DNA of 64,000 bases. Source: Candidatus Brocadia pituitae. Lineage in GTDB: Bacteria > Planctomycetota > Brocadiia > Brocadiales > Brocadiaceae. Within the stretch, counting starts at the first letter, position 1, and each line of letters begins with the position of its first letter. The notes beneath the pieces were generated by a model. It saw nothing but the letters and a program-made list of their open reading frames with translations. It was not told where the DNA came from and ran no database searches. The stretch spans positions 1,930,613-1,994,612 of the forward strand of contig AP021856.1 in NCBI GenBank assembly GCA_017347445.1. Reading direction: 5' to 3'. Positions 25,222 to 34,773 of this stretch are shown here, in pieces. Position numbers and translations under genes: made by a program.

Positions 25222-26082
25222 CTATTCCCTGGCCGTATTGCGTGTGCTCTTGAGTCTGATGATGGTAAAAAGGCTTCCTGATACAGCAAACATGCCCATA
25301 CTAATAATTTGTGCAATGGTAAAAAGCCCAAAGAATAGGGGGGTATCATCCCGGAGCGATTCCATGGAGAACCGTATAATGGGATACAGTATTCCAAACA
25401 GAAGGAGCGCCTCACCATCTTTTTTCCGATACTTTAAAAATGCACTGAGGATAAAGAAGAGCGCCACATCTGCAAGAAATGAGTATAACTGGGTGGGATG
25501 GATTGGGAGGCTATGGGTATCAGAGAGAGAGATGAATCCGAGTTCGTACTGATGAATAAAGGCAGGACTACCGTCCACCATCCCCGTTTTATCCAGCGTT
25601 TTTGGAAATTGGACCGCCCAGGGGATATGTGCCGCTACCTTTCCGAAGCAGCATCCGTTCAGGAAACATCCGATACGGCCGAAGCCGAGCCCCAGTGCGG
25701 CTGAAGGTATAAGGAGGTCGATGGTCTTCAGGAACGGCAGGTGATGTTTTTTGACGTAGACAAATAAGGTGATGATGCCGGCAAAGAGACCGCCATAATA
25801 AACCAAACCGCCTTCATATATTTTGAAGATGCTTAAAAGGCTGTATTTATACTCCTTATAGAATTGAATAATAAAGAAGAGTCTCGCTCCAAAAATGCCG
25901 GCGCAAACGAGGTAGATTCCAAGATCGGTAATCTTGTTTGGGTCAAGACCTTCCTTTTTCGCTCTCCATCGTGCAATTGTAATGGCCACGAGAAAGGCAA
26001 TCATCAGCATGAATCCGTAAGAATAGATAGGGATGCTTTTCTGAAAAAAAGGCAGAGGGATTTCGAGGAGTATCTTTCTCAT
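25222..26082 (-). CDS. lgt: Prolipoprotein diacylglyceryl transferase
   Basis: A 286-residue integral membrane enzyme that transfers diacylglycerol from phosphatidylglycerol to the lipobox Cys of prolipoproteins. Multiple hydrophobic spans are seen ([40 protein letters not shown]). The Lgt signature [17 protein letters not shown], the YGGLFAG segment and HPTQLY near the C-terminus are present, with the conserved Arg in GRIGCFLNG and the H-PTQ motif. It overlaps panD by 4 nt (ATGA), so translation is coupled. Several lipoproteins in this window would be substrates (cytochrome at 26514; LptE). Confidence 0.95.
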   Translation of the reverse strand: MRKILLEIPLPFFQKSIPIYSYGFMLMIAFLVAITIARWRAKKEGLDPNKITDLGIYLVCAGIFGARLFFIIQFYKEYKYSLLSIFKIYEGGLVYYGGLFAGIITLFVYVKKHHLPFLKTIDLLIPSAALGLGFGRIGCFLNGCCFGKVAAHIPWAVQFPKTLDKTGMVDGSPAFIHQYELGFISLSDTHSLPIHPTQLYSFLADVALFFILSAFLKYRKKDGEALLLFGILYPIIRFSMESLRDDTPLFFGLFTIAQIISMGMFAVSGSLFTIIRLKSTRNTARE

Positions 26083-26441
26083 GTTGAAAGGGTTTCTATG
26101 AGCTTGTTATTCCCATCTACCAGAATAATCTTCGGTTTCCAGTTTTTCGCGTCCTTATCGTCCATGAGACAGTAAGAAATGATAATTACCTTATCGCCCG
26201 GCTGTGCCCATCGTGCTGCAGCGCCGTTCAAACAAATGACGCCGGAGTTGCGTTCGCCTTCAATCACATAGGTCTCCACCCGTGTTCCGTTGTTGATATT
26301 GAGAACCTGTACCCGTTCATAGTGTAAAATATCTACGGCGTCAAGGAGCGCCATATCGATGCTGATACTACCTTGATAGTTAAGGTTGGTTTCGGTTACC
26401 GTTGCGGCGTGTATCTTTGCTTTGCACATCTCACGTAACAT
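26079..26441 (-). CDS. panD: Aspartate 1-decarboxylase
   Basis: A 120-residue pyruvoyl enzyme that makes beta-alanine from aspartate for pantothenate and CoA. The self-cleavage site is Gly-Ser in [15 protein letters not shown]. The conserved [27 protein letters not shown] and the C-terminal VDGNNKLIE are present, and the length is typical. Lys9 in CKAKIH is present. It lies upstream of and overlaps lgt. The 72-bp gap to the cytochrome on the same strand suggests possible co-transcription of all three, with the cytochrome last. Confidence 0.95.
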   Translation of the reverse strand: MLREMCKAKIHAATVTETNLNYQGSISIDMALLDAVDILHYERVQVLNINNGTRVETYVIEGERNSGVICLNGAAARWAQPGDKVIIISYCLMDDKDAKNWKPKIILVDGNNKLIETLST

Positions 26442-26513
26442 GGTTTTTCTCCATAAGCCGGACGTTGTTTACTATTCAATTGGATATTGTATTGGAAAGT
26501 GCGTTAAAATCAA

Positions 26514-26876
26514 TTATTGTGCTGCTGGCGGGTAAAAACTCCTGACACACACCTTGATGAGATCGACAATCTCTTCATCCTTCAGTTTACCCTTATAGCC
26601 CGGCATTTTCCTCTTACCATTTGCCACGGAAATAATTAGCCGCGAATCAGAGACATTGTCCTGCCATTTGGTGTTAGTAAAATCCGGCATTTTGTAAATG
26701 AATCGTCCTACGATAGTCCCTTTTCCGTTAAGCTTGTGGCACTTTCGGCATTCCCTATCATATACAGCCCAGATACCGTCTTTTTCCGTCAAGGCCGTTT
26801 GTTTTGGGCTACACCCAAAAAATGACAAGGCGCATAAAAAAGAAAGAAACAAAACCGTGATACCTTTATTCTTCAT
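26514..26876 (-). CDS. Monoheme c-type cytochrome lipoprotein
   Basis: A 120-residue protein. The N-terminal signal has a lipobox ending ALSFFGC (Cys22), so the protein is probably lipid-anchored at the periplasmic side. A single heme site CRKCH lies at residues 43-47 with MPGYKG supplying the likely distal Met (KRKMPGYKG). It is a small class I cytochrome c, inferred to shuttle electrons between periplasmic complexes. A ribosome site AGGAG lies upstream (plus-strand ctcct at 26885-26889). The first codons read MKNKGITVLFLSFLCALSFF. Confidence 0.85.
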   Translation of the reverse strand: MKNKGITVLFLSFLCALSFFGCSPKQTALTEKDGIWAVYDRECRKCHKLNGKGTIVGRFIYKMPDFTNTKWQDNVSDSRLIISVANGKRKMPGYKGKLKDEEIVDLIKVCVRSFYPPAAQ

Positions 26877-27058
26877 TTTTTTATCTCCTGATTTCGTAAT
26901 TTAAAAAACTCCATTGTTGTATAATATCTTTGTCCTGCGTGGATGAAAAAAAGCAAAAACAAAGTTTACCATAAAACCTTATATATGCAAGCCTCTTATC
27001 ATTGTATTTTGATAAGATTAAAAAAAATCCTTAAACAGGGCAATGAGTGTGTATTCCC

Positions 27059-27087
27059 TTGACATTCATTACCCCATTTTTTATAAT
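27059..27087 (+). promoter_or_regulatory. Perfect consensus sigma-70 promoter of the purA operon
   Basis: TTGACA (27059-27064), 17-bp spacer, TATAAT (27082-27087): both hexamers and the spacing are the consensus. The transcript would begin near 27094, giving a short leader to purA with GGAGGG at 27117-27122. Confidence 0.85.
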
Positions 27088-27136
27088 TCGACAAAAGCTT
27101 TATTTATAAGGAATTCGGAGGGTTTTGCCAAATTTT

Positions 27137-28432
27137 ATGGAAAATACAAACAGGGGTCTGAATACCTGTCTTGTTGGTCTCCAATGGGGAGACGAAGGCA
27201 AGGGTAAGATTGTTGATATCCTTACCGAATCTTTCGATATTATTGTCAGATACCAGGGTGGCAGTAACGCCGGACATACGGTTATCGTAAATAACGAAAA
27301 ATTTGTTTTACATCTCATTCCCTCAGGCATCCTCAGAAAAAATAAATGTTGTGTCATCGGCAGTGGAGTAGCCCTCGATCCCCTCCAATTATTGCAAGAA
27401 ATCGACGAGTTGCGGAAGAAAAATATAGAAATAGGCAACAATCTCCGTATCAGTGAACTGGCGCATCTCGTGTTTCCCTACCATAAGAAGTTCGATGAAC
27501 TGTCTGAATCGGAAAAAGGGGATGATAAGATTGGTACAACCCGCCGGGGTATCGGTCCCTGTTATACCGACAAGATGGCGCGTAACGGCATTCGGGTAGC
27601 TGATCTTTATCATTCTGATCATTTTAAGCAAAGGCTGAAAAAAGTCGTAGAAGAAAAGAACAAGATCCTTGTGCGTTTGTATGATGCTGAGGCATTATCC
27701 TGGAAAGATATGTATGACACGTATTGCGAATACGCAGAGCAGATACGGCCTTTCGTGTGCAATACCGTGGTCTTTATGGATGACGCTATAAAGACGAAAA
27801 AAAAGATCTTATTTGAAGGCGCCCAGGGTTCGCTGCTTGATGTGGATTTTGGAACGTATCCTTATGTTACTTCTTCTTCGGTAACTGCCGGTGGCGCTGC
27901 GGTTGGTGCAGGCATTAGTCCCAAGCAGATTCACAAAGTTCTTGGCATCATGAAATCCTACACAACACGGGTTGGCAGCGGTCCTTTCCCTTCCGAGTTA
28001 AATGATGCATTAGGTGAATATTTACGGAAAAAGGGAGGAGAGTATGGTGCTACAACCGGGAGGCCAAGACGCTGCGGCTGGTTTGATGCAGTGGCGGTAA
28101 AACATGCGATCATGGTCAGCGGTGTTGACAGCGCGGTGTTGACAAAGCTGGATGTATTAGACGAACAAAAAACGATAAAGATATGCGTGGGGTATAAATT
28201 TGGTGCTAAAATCTATGACCTGTTTCCTACGGATTTAGCCGCACGCGCGGATTGTCAACCGGTATACCAGGAAGTGCCTGGCTGGCAGAAAGACACATCT
28301 GAAATGCGCGATAGAAAAGACATTCCCTCTCAGGCAAAAAGTTATATAGACACCCTTGAAAAGATTTTGGGCATTCGGGTAGAAATGCTTTCTGTTGGCC
28401 CGGACCGGGGCCAGGTTGTAAATCTCATATGA
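27137..28432 (+). CDS. purA: Adenylosuccinate synthetase
   Basis: A GTP-dependent first step of AMP synthesis from IMP. The protein is 431 residues from ATG 27137; a TTG at 27125 is also in frame but is only 2 bp from the ribosome site. Motifs: GLQWGDEGKGKIVD (the glycine loop with the catalytic Asp), GGSNAGHTV (catalytic His), IGTTRRGIGPCY, FEGAQGSLLDVDFGTYPYVTSS and TTGRPRRCGWFD. It is full length. It heads the long operon and overlaps uppS by 4 nt (ATGA). Confidence 0.95.
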   Translation: MENTNRGLNTCLVGLQWGDEGKGKIVDILTESFDIIVRYQGGSNAGHTVIVNNEKFVLHLIPSGILRKNKCCVIGSGVALDPLQLLQEIDELRKKNIEIGNNLRISELAHLVFPYHKKFDELSESEKGDDKIGTTRRGIGPCYTDKMARNGIRVADLYHSDHFKQRLKKVVEEKNKILVRLYDAEALSWKDMYDTYCEYAEQIRPFVCNTVVFMDDAIKTKKKILFEGAQGSLLDVDFGTYPYVTSSSVTAGGAAVGAGISPKQIHKVLGIMKSYTTRVGSGPFPSELNDALGEYLRKKGGEYGATTGRPRRCGWFDAVAVKHAIMVSGVDSAVLTKLDVLDEQKTIKICVGYKFGAKIYDLFPTDLAARADCQPVYQEVPGWQKDTSEMRDRKDIPSQAKSYIDTLEKILGIRVEMLSVGPDRGQVVNLI

Positions 28433-29145
28433 GTGAAAATGGACAGGTGCCTTCCCACATTGCAATTATTATGGACGGGAATGGGCGATGGGCAAGACGG
28501 AAGGGATTGGTGAGGATTCGCGGGCATCAGGAAGGGGTGGAGTCTGTCCGGGAGATAACGCGCGAATGTGCAAAAAAGCATATAAAACAGCTTACGCTAT
28601 ATGCGTTTTCCCAGGAAAATTGGAAGAGACCAAAACGGGAAGTAAATTTGCTGATGAAACTCCTGAAAGATTTTCTCATCAGGGAGCGGGGAGAGATTGA
28701 AGAAAACAATATCCGCTTAACGGCTATTGGCAGAATAACCGGGCTTCCGGAGGACGTGCAGAGAGAACTTGCTGTTAGTATCGAAGAAAGTAAGAACAAC
28801 ACTGGCATGGTGCTTTGTCTTGCGCTCAATTATGGGGGGCGTTCTGAGATTGTGGATGCGGCAAAAAATATTGCCATGAGTATCACCTCTGGGAAAATGG
28901 TTTTAGAAGAAATTACCGAGGAGACCTTTAAAAAATTTCTTTATACGTGTGAAATGACAGACCCTGATTTGCTTATACGGACGGGCGGTGAGATGCGGGT
29001 AAGTAATTTTCTTTTATGGGAAATATCCTACACCGAGTTCTGGGTCACACCTGTCTGCTGGCCTGATTTTCGAAAAAAAAATTTGGAAGAAGCGATTAAA
29101 GAATATGCAAGCCGGGAACGGCGTTTTGGTGGGTTACGAGAGTGA
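28429..29145 (+). CDS. uppS: Isoprenyl (undecaprenyl diphosphate) synthase
   Basis: A cis-prenyltransferase making undecaprenyl diphosphate, the lipid carrier for cell-wall and surface glycans. It is 238 residues. The signature IAIIMDGNGRWARRKG with the catalytic Asp is at residues 12-27; LYAFSQENWKRP, CLALNYGGRSEI and DLLIRTGGEMRVSNFLLWE are all present, along with the final ARERRFGGL-like ERRFGG. It overlaps purA by 4 nt and cdsA by 4 nt (GTGA). Confidence 0.95.
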   Translation: MSENGQVPSHIAIIMDGNGRWARRKGLVRIRGHQEGVESVREITRECAKKHIKQLTLYAFSQENWKRPKREVNLLMKLLKDFLIRERGEIEENNIRLTAIGRITGLPEDVQRELAVSIEESKNNTGMVLCLALNYGGRSEIVDAAKNIAMSITSGKMVLEEITEETFKKFLYTCEMTDPDLLIRTGGEMRVSNFLLWEISYTEFWVTPVCWPDFRKKNLEEAIKEYASRERRFGGLRE

Positions 29146-29993
29146 GTACGCTTCAGACAAGAATCACTCTTGGCGTTATCATGTTCTCGCTGTTCTTTGG
29201 CATTCTGTGGGTCGATTCCCTGTTTTGCACCGATATCGGTTTTGGGAGCCTGGCCATTTTTGCGGGTGGAATTGCCTTATATGAATTTTACCATATTGCA
29301 GGCAAAAACGGTTACTCTCCGTTTCGTGTATCGGGTATTGTTGCAGGTGTTGCATTATTGGTGCTCTATTGGTTATCCGTCCGCACCCATGCTGCTGTCG
29401 AATACCATTTTTTTAGACAGGAAACGGTGGTTATCTTCGTCTTTTGGCTTTTACTCGTTCAGGCCTTCACCCGTGGTACGCAGGACGCCATAAAGAATAT
29501 TGCAGTAACCATATTCGGTATTATCTATGTCGTGTTTCTCCTGAGTTTTGCCATTGCCTTGCGCAACTTTCCCCACGGTCTTTCTATCGTAATTCTCATT
29601 TTGCTCGTTTCCAAGTTCGGCGACATCGGCGCTTATTTATTAGGCAGAAAATATGGCAAACGCAAACTGGCAAAAATCATTAGTCCGAACAAAACGGTCG
29701 AAGGCGCCGGTTTTGCGTTGGCATCAAGCATCCTGGTATCATTAATATTTAATCTCATTCCTTCAATCAGGGTGATGAGCGTTCCGTGGGCAATCGTATT
29801 TGGTGTGGTGGTGGGTTTTTCTGCTATGATGGGTGACTTGGCAGAATCGATGCTCAAAAGAGATGTTAACGTAAAGGATTCCGGGCGTCTCGTACCTGCT
29901 TTTGGCGGAGTACTGGACGTAATTGATTGTTTGCTGGTAAGTATGCCGGTTGCGTATTATTTTTTTGTATGGGGTAATTTTATTGAACGATGA
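29142..29993 (+). CDS. cdsA: Phosphatidate cytidylyltransferase
   Basis: A membrane enzyme making CDP-diacylglycerol from phosphatidate and CTP for phospholipid synthesis. It is 283 residues with about seven hydrophobic spans. The family signature near the C-terminus reads SMLKRDVNVKDSGRLVPAFGGVLDVIDCLLVS, with the metal-binding Asp residues (KD-SG-PGHGG variant PAFGG, D-x-x-D). GTG start overlaps uppS by 4 nt, and the stop overlaps phoH by 4 nt. The usual GHGG loop is replaced by AFGG, a mild deviation. Confidence 0.9.
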   Translation: MSTLQTRITLGVIMFSLFFGILWVDSLFCTDIGFGSLAIFAGGIALYEFYHIAGKNGYSPFRVSGIVAGVALLVLYWLSVRTHAAVEYHFFRQETVVIFVFWLLLVQAFTRGTQDAIKNIAVTIFGIIYVVFLLSFAIALRNFPHGLSIVILILLVSKFGDIGAYLLGRKYGKRKLAKIISPNKTVEGAGFALASSILVSLIFNLIPSIRVMSVPWAIVFGVVVGFSAMMGDLAESMLKRDVNVKDSGRLVPAFGGVLDVIDCLLVSMPVAYYFFVWGNFIER

Positions 29994-30982
29994 ATCAAAA
30001 AATGAAGGTACAAAAGCATTCCGGCGTGCAAGAATATTTTCATGACCCATACACGCATCAAAGTACCCTGATCCTCGAGAACGACACCGAAGCATCCATC
30101 TTATATGGTAGTTATGACCGTTATCTCCGTCTTGTGAGAGACGCCTTCCAGGTACAGCTGGTTGCCCGCCATGGAGTATTAAAACTCGAAGGTGAAAAAG
30201 AGCAGGTAGCCTCCAGCAGAAAAGTATTGAACAAATTGTTGGAAATTGTACGTACTACCGGAAGATTGGATTTAGACGATGTAGAACAGGCTATCGTTGA
30301 TGCAAAGGGTGAAATGGGGGATGAAACCGGTCAGACGATTGATGTATTTCAAAGAGGCCTTTTTATCAAACAGAAGACGGACGGACAGGCAAAATACATA
30401 GAGGCAATTAAAAAAAATGACCTTGTCTTTTGTATCGGCCCAGCCGGAACGGGAAAAACCTATCTGGCGGTGGCGATGGCGCTCTCTTTCCTGAAAAGTG
30501 GACGCATACGGAGAATTGTCCTTGCCAGGCCGGCCGTGGAGGCGGGAGAGAAACTTGGATATCTGCCGGGCGATATCAAGGCAAAAGTGAATCCGTACCT
30601 GCGTCCGCTCTATGACGCTATAGCGGATATGATGGATGTGGGGCATGTAAAGAAATACCTGGAAAGCGACCTCATAGAGATTTTACCGCTTGCCTATATG
30701 CGGGGGAGAACGCTCAACGATGCATTCATTATTCTGGATGAAGCGCAAAATTGCACCGTTAAGCAGATGAAAACCTTTTTAACGAGACTGGGTGTGAAAT
30801 CAAAGGTAGTGGTAACCGGGGATATCACTCAGGTTGATTTACCGGGTGGAGAGTTGTCGGGCTTAATTGACGTCCAGGAAAGGCTCATGAATGTTAAAAA
30901 TATTTCTTTTGTATACCTGACGAAGGCGGACATTATCAGACACAGATTAGTTCAGGATATTGTCGATGCGTACGAGTTATAG
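29990..30982 (+). CDS. phoH: PhoH family ATPase
   Basis: A 330-residue PhoH-like protein. An N-terminal KH-like segment (residues ~25-95, with VQLVARHGVLKLEGEK) precedes the P-loop ATPase: Walker A GPAGTGKTYLAVA at ~150, Walker B FIILDEAQNC with the conserved Gln, then TRLGVKSKVVVTGDITQVDLP. The family is linked to RNA metabolism and often sits beside ybeY, as here. It overlaps cdsA by 4 nt at its start, and ybeY starts within its last codons. Confidence 0.92.
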   Translation: MNQKMKVQKHSGVQEYFHDPYTHQSTLILENDTEASILYGSYDRYLRLVRDAFQVQLVARHGVLKLEGEKEQVASSRKVLNKLLEIVRTTGRLDLDDVEQAIVDAKGEMGDETGQTIDVFQRGLFIKQKTDGQAKYIEAIKKNDLVFCIGPAGTGKTYLAVAMALSFLKSGRIRRIVLARPAVEAGEKLGYLPGDIKAKVNPYLRPLYDAIADMMDVGHVKKYLESDLIEILPLAYMRGRTLNDAFIILDEAQNCTVKQMKTFLTRLGVKSKVVVTGDITQVDLPGGELSGLIDVQERLMNVKNISFVYLTKADIIRHRLVQDIVDAYEL

Positions 30983-31439
30983 CCAGGTACCTCTAAAGGT
31001 GAAATTAGAAATTATCAATCTCCAAAAATGTTATCCGATAGCACAAAACGAGATAAAAAAACTGGCCCGGGGAGTTTTAAAAATTGAGAAGAGGGACGCA
31101 GAGCTTAATCTTGTCTTTGTCGACAATAAACAGATAAAGGAAATAAACAAGACGTTTCTGAGGCACAACTATGCCACTGATGTGTTGAGTTTTGCGTATC
31201 ATGAACACGCCCTTCATGATATCATTACCGGAGAAATTCTTATTTCTGCCGAAATGGCGTTTCAGCAAGCGCACAAACGTGGGTACCCGGTCGAAGGTGA
31301 AATTGCCCTTTATCTGGTCCATGGAATATTGCATTTGCTGGGGTATGACGACAGAAAAAAGGGAGACGCAAAGAAAATGCACCAAAGAGAAAGGGCGTTG
31401 CTGGCAAAGTTTGGGTATTGTGTTCCTGTCCCGGATTAA
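30966..31439 (+). CDS. ybeY: Endoribonuclease YbeY
   Basis: A zinc-dependent rRNA-processing endonuclease. It is 157 residues from ATG 30966; a TTG six bases earlier is also in frame. The family zinc motif HGILHLLGYDDRKKGDAKKMHQRE (H-x3-H-x5-D-x-H-like, three His) is intact. The start overlaps the phoH 3' end by 17 nt, suggesting translational coupling. DVLSFAYHEH and GEILISAE blocks are conserved. Confidence 0.93.
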   Translation: MRTSYSQVPLKVKLEIINLQKCYPIAQNEIKKLARGVLKIEKRDAELNLVFVDNKQIKEINKTFLRHNYATDVLSFAYHEHALHDIITGEILISAEMAFQQAHKRGYPVEGEIALYLVHGILHLLGYDDRKKGDAKKMHQRERALLAKFGYCVPVPD

Positions 31440-31460
31440 TTCATATTTTGTTGTGTTGAT

Positions 31461-32210
31461 ATGCCTGTCGTCAGAACAGAGGCAATTGCATTAGGAAGGA
31501 CAGATTATAGCGATTCCAGCCAGATCGTTACTTTTTACACTCGTGACCATGGGAAAATCCGTGCACTTGCAAAGGGATTCAAGCGCGCGTCGGGAAGGCA
31601 CAGTTCCAAAGCCGTAGACCTGTTGTCGCAGTATCAAATTTTTTTTATAAAAAAAGAACAGACCTCTCTCCATACTCTGACCGAGGCGGTATTACAGAAT
31701 AATTATCCAATCCTTCGCAACGATCTGGATAAGTATTATAGGGCATCGTACATGGCAGAACTTACGAATGAATTTACGGTGGAAAATGATCCCCATGAGC
31801 AATTATTTGATATTTTGACAGAAACCTTGGCTGGGATATCAACGGATCACTATCCTGTCCTTCGCTCATTGGTTTTTGAAATAAAACTATTAAAAATATT
31901 GGGGTATTTGCCTGATTGGGGCTGCTGTGTTGAGTGTAAGAGCCGTATTCAGCAGGCGGCAGGGGTATATTTCAGCGCTAAAGATGGGGGGGGGGTGTGC
32001 AAGAGGTGCCAAATGAAATCTCCCCGTGGAATTGTAGTTCCTCCTGGTGCAATGCTTATTGCCGGGAGATTGGCGGAGATGAACTTACAAAGATTAGACC
32101 GTGTCAGGTTGCACCTGTCTGTTTGTATTGAAATAGAAAAGATGTTGAGATATTATATCGCCTTTCTCTTAAACAAAGAGCTCAATTCCTGGAAATATAT
32201 CAAAGTTTGA
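31461..32210 (+). CDS. recO: DNA repair protein RecO
   Basis: A 249-residue recombination mediator that helps load RecA in the RecFOR pathway. N-terminal OB-fold: VVRTEAIALGRTDYSDSSQIVTFYTRDHGKIRALAKGFKRA. The C-terminal region holds a Cys4 zinc site, with CCVECKS and CKRCQMKSPRG near residues 155-195, as in many RecO proteins. The gene begins 21 bp after ybeY. Confidence 0.93.
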   Translation: MPVVRTEAIALGRTDYSDSSQIVTFYTRDHGKIRALAKGFKRASGRHSSKAVDLLSQYQIFFIKKEQTSLHTLTEAVLQNNYPILRNDLDKYYRASYMAELTNEFTVENDPHEQLFDILTETLAGISTDHYPVLRSLVFEIKLLKILGYLPDWGCCVECKSRIQQAAGVYFSAKDGGGVCKRCQMKSPRGIVVPPGAMLIAGRLAEMNLQRLDRVRLHLSVCIEIEKMLRYYIAFLLNKELNSWKYIKV

Positions 32211-32266
32211 GACTGTTTCGTGATGCAGAAAAGCATCAGCCAAGTCTTCTTGTGGAGAGGGGGATT

Positions 32267-33256
32267 ATGTGGGTTGTGAGAAACGTTGTTAAAACAAAGA
32301 TTTTGCAAAAGATGAGAGAGATGCAGTCGATGATTATGCAATTGTCTTATGCCCTTACGGTGGTGTGTAGTCTGATTTGTCTGGCAGTTTCCCCGGCATA
32401 CGGGAAATGGATATGGAACAGAGAAACGGGTTGGATGGAGTCTCCCTCTGCTGCAATTACCTCGTTGGAACAACGCTATAAATATGCACTTTCCCTTCTG
32501 GTAGAGCAGAAATATACCGTTGCAATAAAGGAGTTTGAATCGATTATCCGTGATGCTTCTGAAACTGAGTATGCAGAAGCTTCGCTCATAAGCATTGGCA
32601 GGGCTTATTTTCTCAATAAAGATTTTAAGCGGGCGCTCAGGACGTATGAAGATGTCCTGGAAAGATACCCGGGTACAAAAAGGACAGAGGAGATACTTGA
32701 ACGGGAGTATCAGGTGGGTATTGCTCAAATGGAGACAAATGAGAATGCGGCCATTGGTGTCTTCGAAAAGATTATCGAAAAGCATCCATTAGGGCCGGTT
32801 GCCCCGGATGCACAGGTAAAGATAGCGGATTGTTATTTCAAACTTGCTCAATATGAGGAAGCTCTTGATGCATATGAAAAGTTTTTGGAAAATTATCCGA
32901 AGAGTGAATGGGTTCCGTATGTACAATACCAGATACCACTCTCAAAGGTCTATCATGAGCAGCAGCAGGAGCGCAATTATGGACTCCTGGTCTCTGCACG
33001 TGAGGGATTTGAAGAATATTTGGTCTCAAATCCCCATGGCATACATACCGAGGATGCAAAGAACATGATTCAGGAAATACGGATTCTTGAGGCAGAAAGG
33101 GAATATAATATCGGAGAGTTTTATCTCAGACGTAAAAAACCCGTTTCGGCAGCCATGTACTTTGAATATGTTAAGGTTGATTTTCCTGATACGGTTTGGG
33201 CGGAAAGAGCGAATGAAAGGATCGAATTCCTGAAGATGATAGAGGCAATAAAATAA
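32267..33256 (+). CDS. TPR outer-membrane assembly-type protein (BamD/YfiO-like)
   Basis: A 329-residue protein. The start at 32267 is chosen for GGAGAGGGGG upstream; a TTG at 32207 overlapping recO has no ribosome site. A hydrophobic export-like segment (SYALTVVCSLICLAVSPAYG) precedes several TPR units: VAIKEFESIIRDASETEYAEAS, FKRALRTYEDVLERYPGTK, AAIGVFEKIIEKHPLGPVAPDA, YEEALDAYEKFLENYPKSEW. This matches BamD/YfiO-type proteins. There is no clear lipobox Cys, so it may be soluble periplasmic or anchored by its signal segment. LptE follows directly, which fits an envelope-assembly context. Confidence 0.75.
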   Translation: MWVVRNVVKTKILQKMREMQSMIMQLSYALTVVCSLICLAVSPAYGKWIWNRETGWMESPSAAITSLEQRYKYALSLLVEQKYTVAIKEFESIIRDASETEYAEASLISIGRAYFLNKDFKRALRTYEDVLERYPGTKRTEEILEREYQVGIAQMETNENAAIGVFEKIIEKHPLGPVAPDAQVKIADCYFKLAQYEEALDAYEKFLENYPKSEWVPYVQYQIPLSKVYHEQQQERNYGLLVSAREGFEEYLVSNPHGIHTEDAKNMIQEIRILEAEREYNIGEFYLRRKKPVSAAMYFEYVKVDFPDTVWAERANERIEFLKMIEAIK

Positions 33257-33277
33257 AAATTCCTATACGATTGAATT

Positions 33278-33850
33278 ATGAATAGTTTCCCTTTTGTTTC
33301 ATCCTTGCGATGCAGGAAAACAGGGCGGAGGAGGGTGTTTTTGCCGGCCAACATCTTTAGATATTTTGCCTGCCTCGCGGTGCTATTGCCTGTGGTTATT
33401 TCTGACATGGGTTGTGGTTATTCTTCAAGATCATTACTTCGTTCCAATGTCCGGAGTGTCTACATACCGATTTTTGATAATAACACCTTTCGCAGGGGAT
33501 ATGAGTTTGATCTGACCAGGGCCGTTCGTGATCAAATCTTACTCAGGACACGCCTTCATATTGTGGATAAAGATGAGGCCGATTCGATATTGTTCGGGAA
33601 AATTACCAGTTTTGAGGAAAATGTTTTAATAGAAAACTCAAATGATAACATCGTCGAGAGCCGGGCATCTGTTGCTATCGATATCCGGTGGGTTGACAGG
33701 AGGACGGGAAGGTCAATCATTGAACGGAAAAATATCAGAAAGCCAGCGGAGTTTATCGTTTTGAGAAATGAAACGCTTACTTCTTCCAGGACTGAGGCCT
33801 TTGTAAATGTTGCCCGTGGCATTGTTGACGCCATGGAAGAGGACTGGTGA
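33278..33850 (+). CDS. lptE: LptE-like LPS-assembly lipoprotein
   Basis: A 190-residue protein. A signal segment (FRYFACLAVLLPVVISDMGC) ends in a lipobox-type MGC; the tail SVYIPIFDNNTFRRGYEFDLTRAVRDQI, then ADSILFGKITSFEE, matches the LptE/DUF799-like family that plugs the LptD translocon. This suggests an LPS-bearing outer membrane. The N-terminus before the hydrophobic segment is long (~27 residues), so the real start may be further in. It overlaps folP by 4 nt (GTGA). Confidence 0.8.
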   Translation: MNSFPFVSSLRCRKTGRRRVFLPANIFRYFACLAVLLPVVISDMGCGYSSRSLLRSNVRSVYIPIFDNNTFRRGYEFDLTRAVRDQILLRTRLHIVDKDEADSILFGKITSFEENVLIENSNDNIVESRASVAIDIRWVDRRTGRSIIERKNIRKPAEFIVLRNETLTSSRTEAFVNVARGIVDAMEEDW

Positions 33851-34773
33851 TTACGAGAAAGGTGCTGATGATGAACACGCCTTTCACCGCATATGGACAA
33901 ACGATCGATGATGCCTCTGATAATTTTCATCGGGGGCATTATGATGTACCACATCCGCATGGTACTTTGCATCTCGGTACAACGACGTGTGTCATGGGAA
34001 TCCTGAATGTAACTCCGGATTCGTTTTATGATGGTAAACGATATGATACCCGTGAAGAAGCCGTTGAACAGGCGCTCAAGATGGTTAAAGACGGGGCAGC
34101 TATTATTGACGTTGGTGGTGAATCTACGAGACCAGGCGCATTTGCTGTATCGGAAGAAGAAGAAATAAAAAGGGTAATTCCCGTTATCAAACTGTTGTCA
34201 AAACAGATACGGACGCCTATTTCTGTTGATACCTGTAAAGCAAAAGTTGCAGAAAGGGCAATTGATGCCGGGGCATCAATGATCAATGATGTTGGTGGAT
34301 TACAGGCGGATGAAAAGATGGCGCAGGTCGCCGCAGGGTCGCGTGTGCCCGTTATCATTATGCACAAAAAAGGCACCCCGCTGACAATGCAGAAAAATCC
34401 CATCCGAAAAAATGCATGCGTGGAAATTATGGCTTTTTTAAGGAAATCAATTTCCCTTGTGACCGAAGCAGGAATAGAGAAAAACAAAATTATTTTAGAC
34501 CCCGGTATTGGTTTTGGGAAGACCGCGCAACAGAATCTTGAAATTCTGAAAAGGTTAAGAGAGTTTACGTGTTTGGGTTTTCCCTTAATGGTCGGTACCT
34601 CCCGGAAAAAGTTTATCGGCGCCGTATTAGATCTTCCCGTTCAGGAACGTTTGTATGGAACGCTTGCAACCCTTGCCGTTGCAGTTATGAACGGCGCCCA
34701 TATCGTGCGCGTACACGATGTGCGTGAAGCTGTCCAGGTAGTAACTCTGTGTGATGCAATCAGGAACAGTTAA
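33847..34773 (+). CDS. folP: Dihydropteroate synthase
   Basis: A folate-pathway enzyme joining dihydropterin pyrophosphate and p-aminobenzoate. It is 308 residues from GTG 33847, which overlaps lptE by 4 nt as elsewhere in this operon; ATG 33868 is an alternative. The first ~45 residues are an unusual extension. The core has MGILNVTPDSFYDG, IIDVGGESTRPGA, SVDTCKAKVAERAIDAGASMINDVGG, IIMHKKGTP, ILDPGIGFGKT and VGTSRKKFIG. All signature loops are intact. Confidence 0.93.
   Translation: MITRKVLMMNTPFTAYGQTIDDASDNFHRGHYDVPHPHGTLHLGTTTCVMGILNVTPDSFYDGKRYDTREEAVEQALKMVKDGAAIIDVGGESTRPGAFAVSEEEEIKRVIPVIKLLSKQIRTPISVDTCKAKVAERAIDAGASMINDVGGLQADEKMAQVAAGSRVPVIIMHKKGTPLTMQKNPIRKNACVEIMAFLRKSISLVTEAGIEKNKIILDPGIGFGKTAQQNLEILKRLREFTCLGFPLMVGTSRKKFIGAVLDLPVQERLYGTLATLAVAVMNGAHIVRVHDVREAVQVVTLCDAIRNS

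Noticed and set aside
32207-32266. TTG start for the TPR gene overlapping recO
   Set aside because: The 4-nt overlap looks like the operon's other junctions, but a strong ribosome site precedes ATG 32267.
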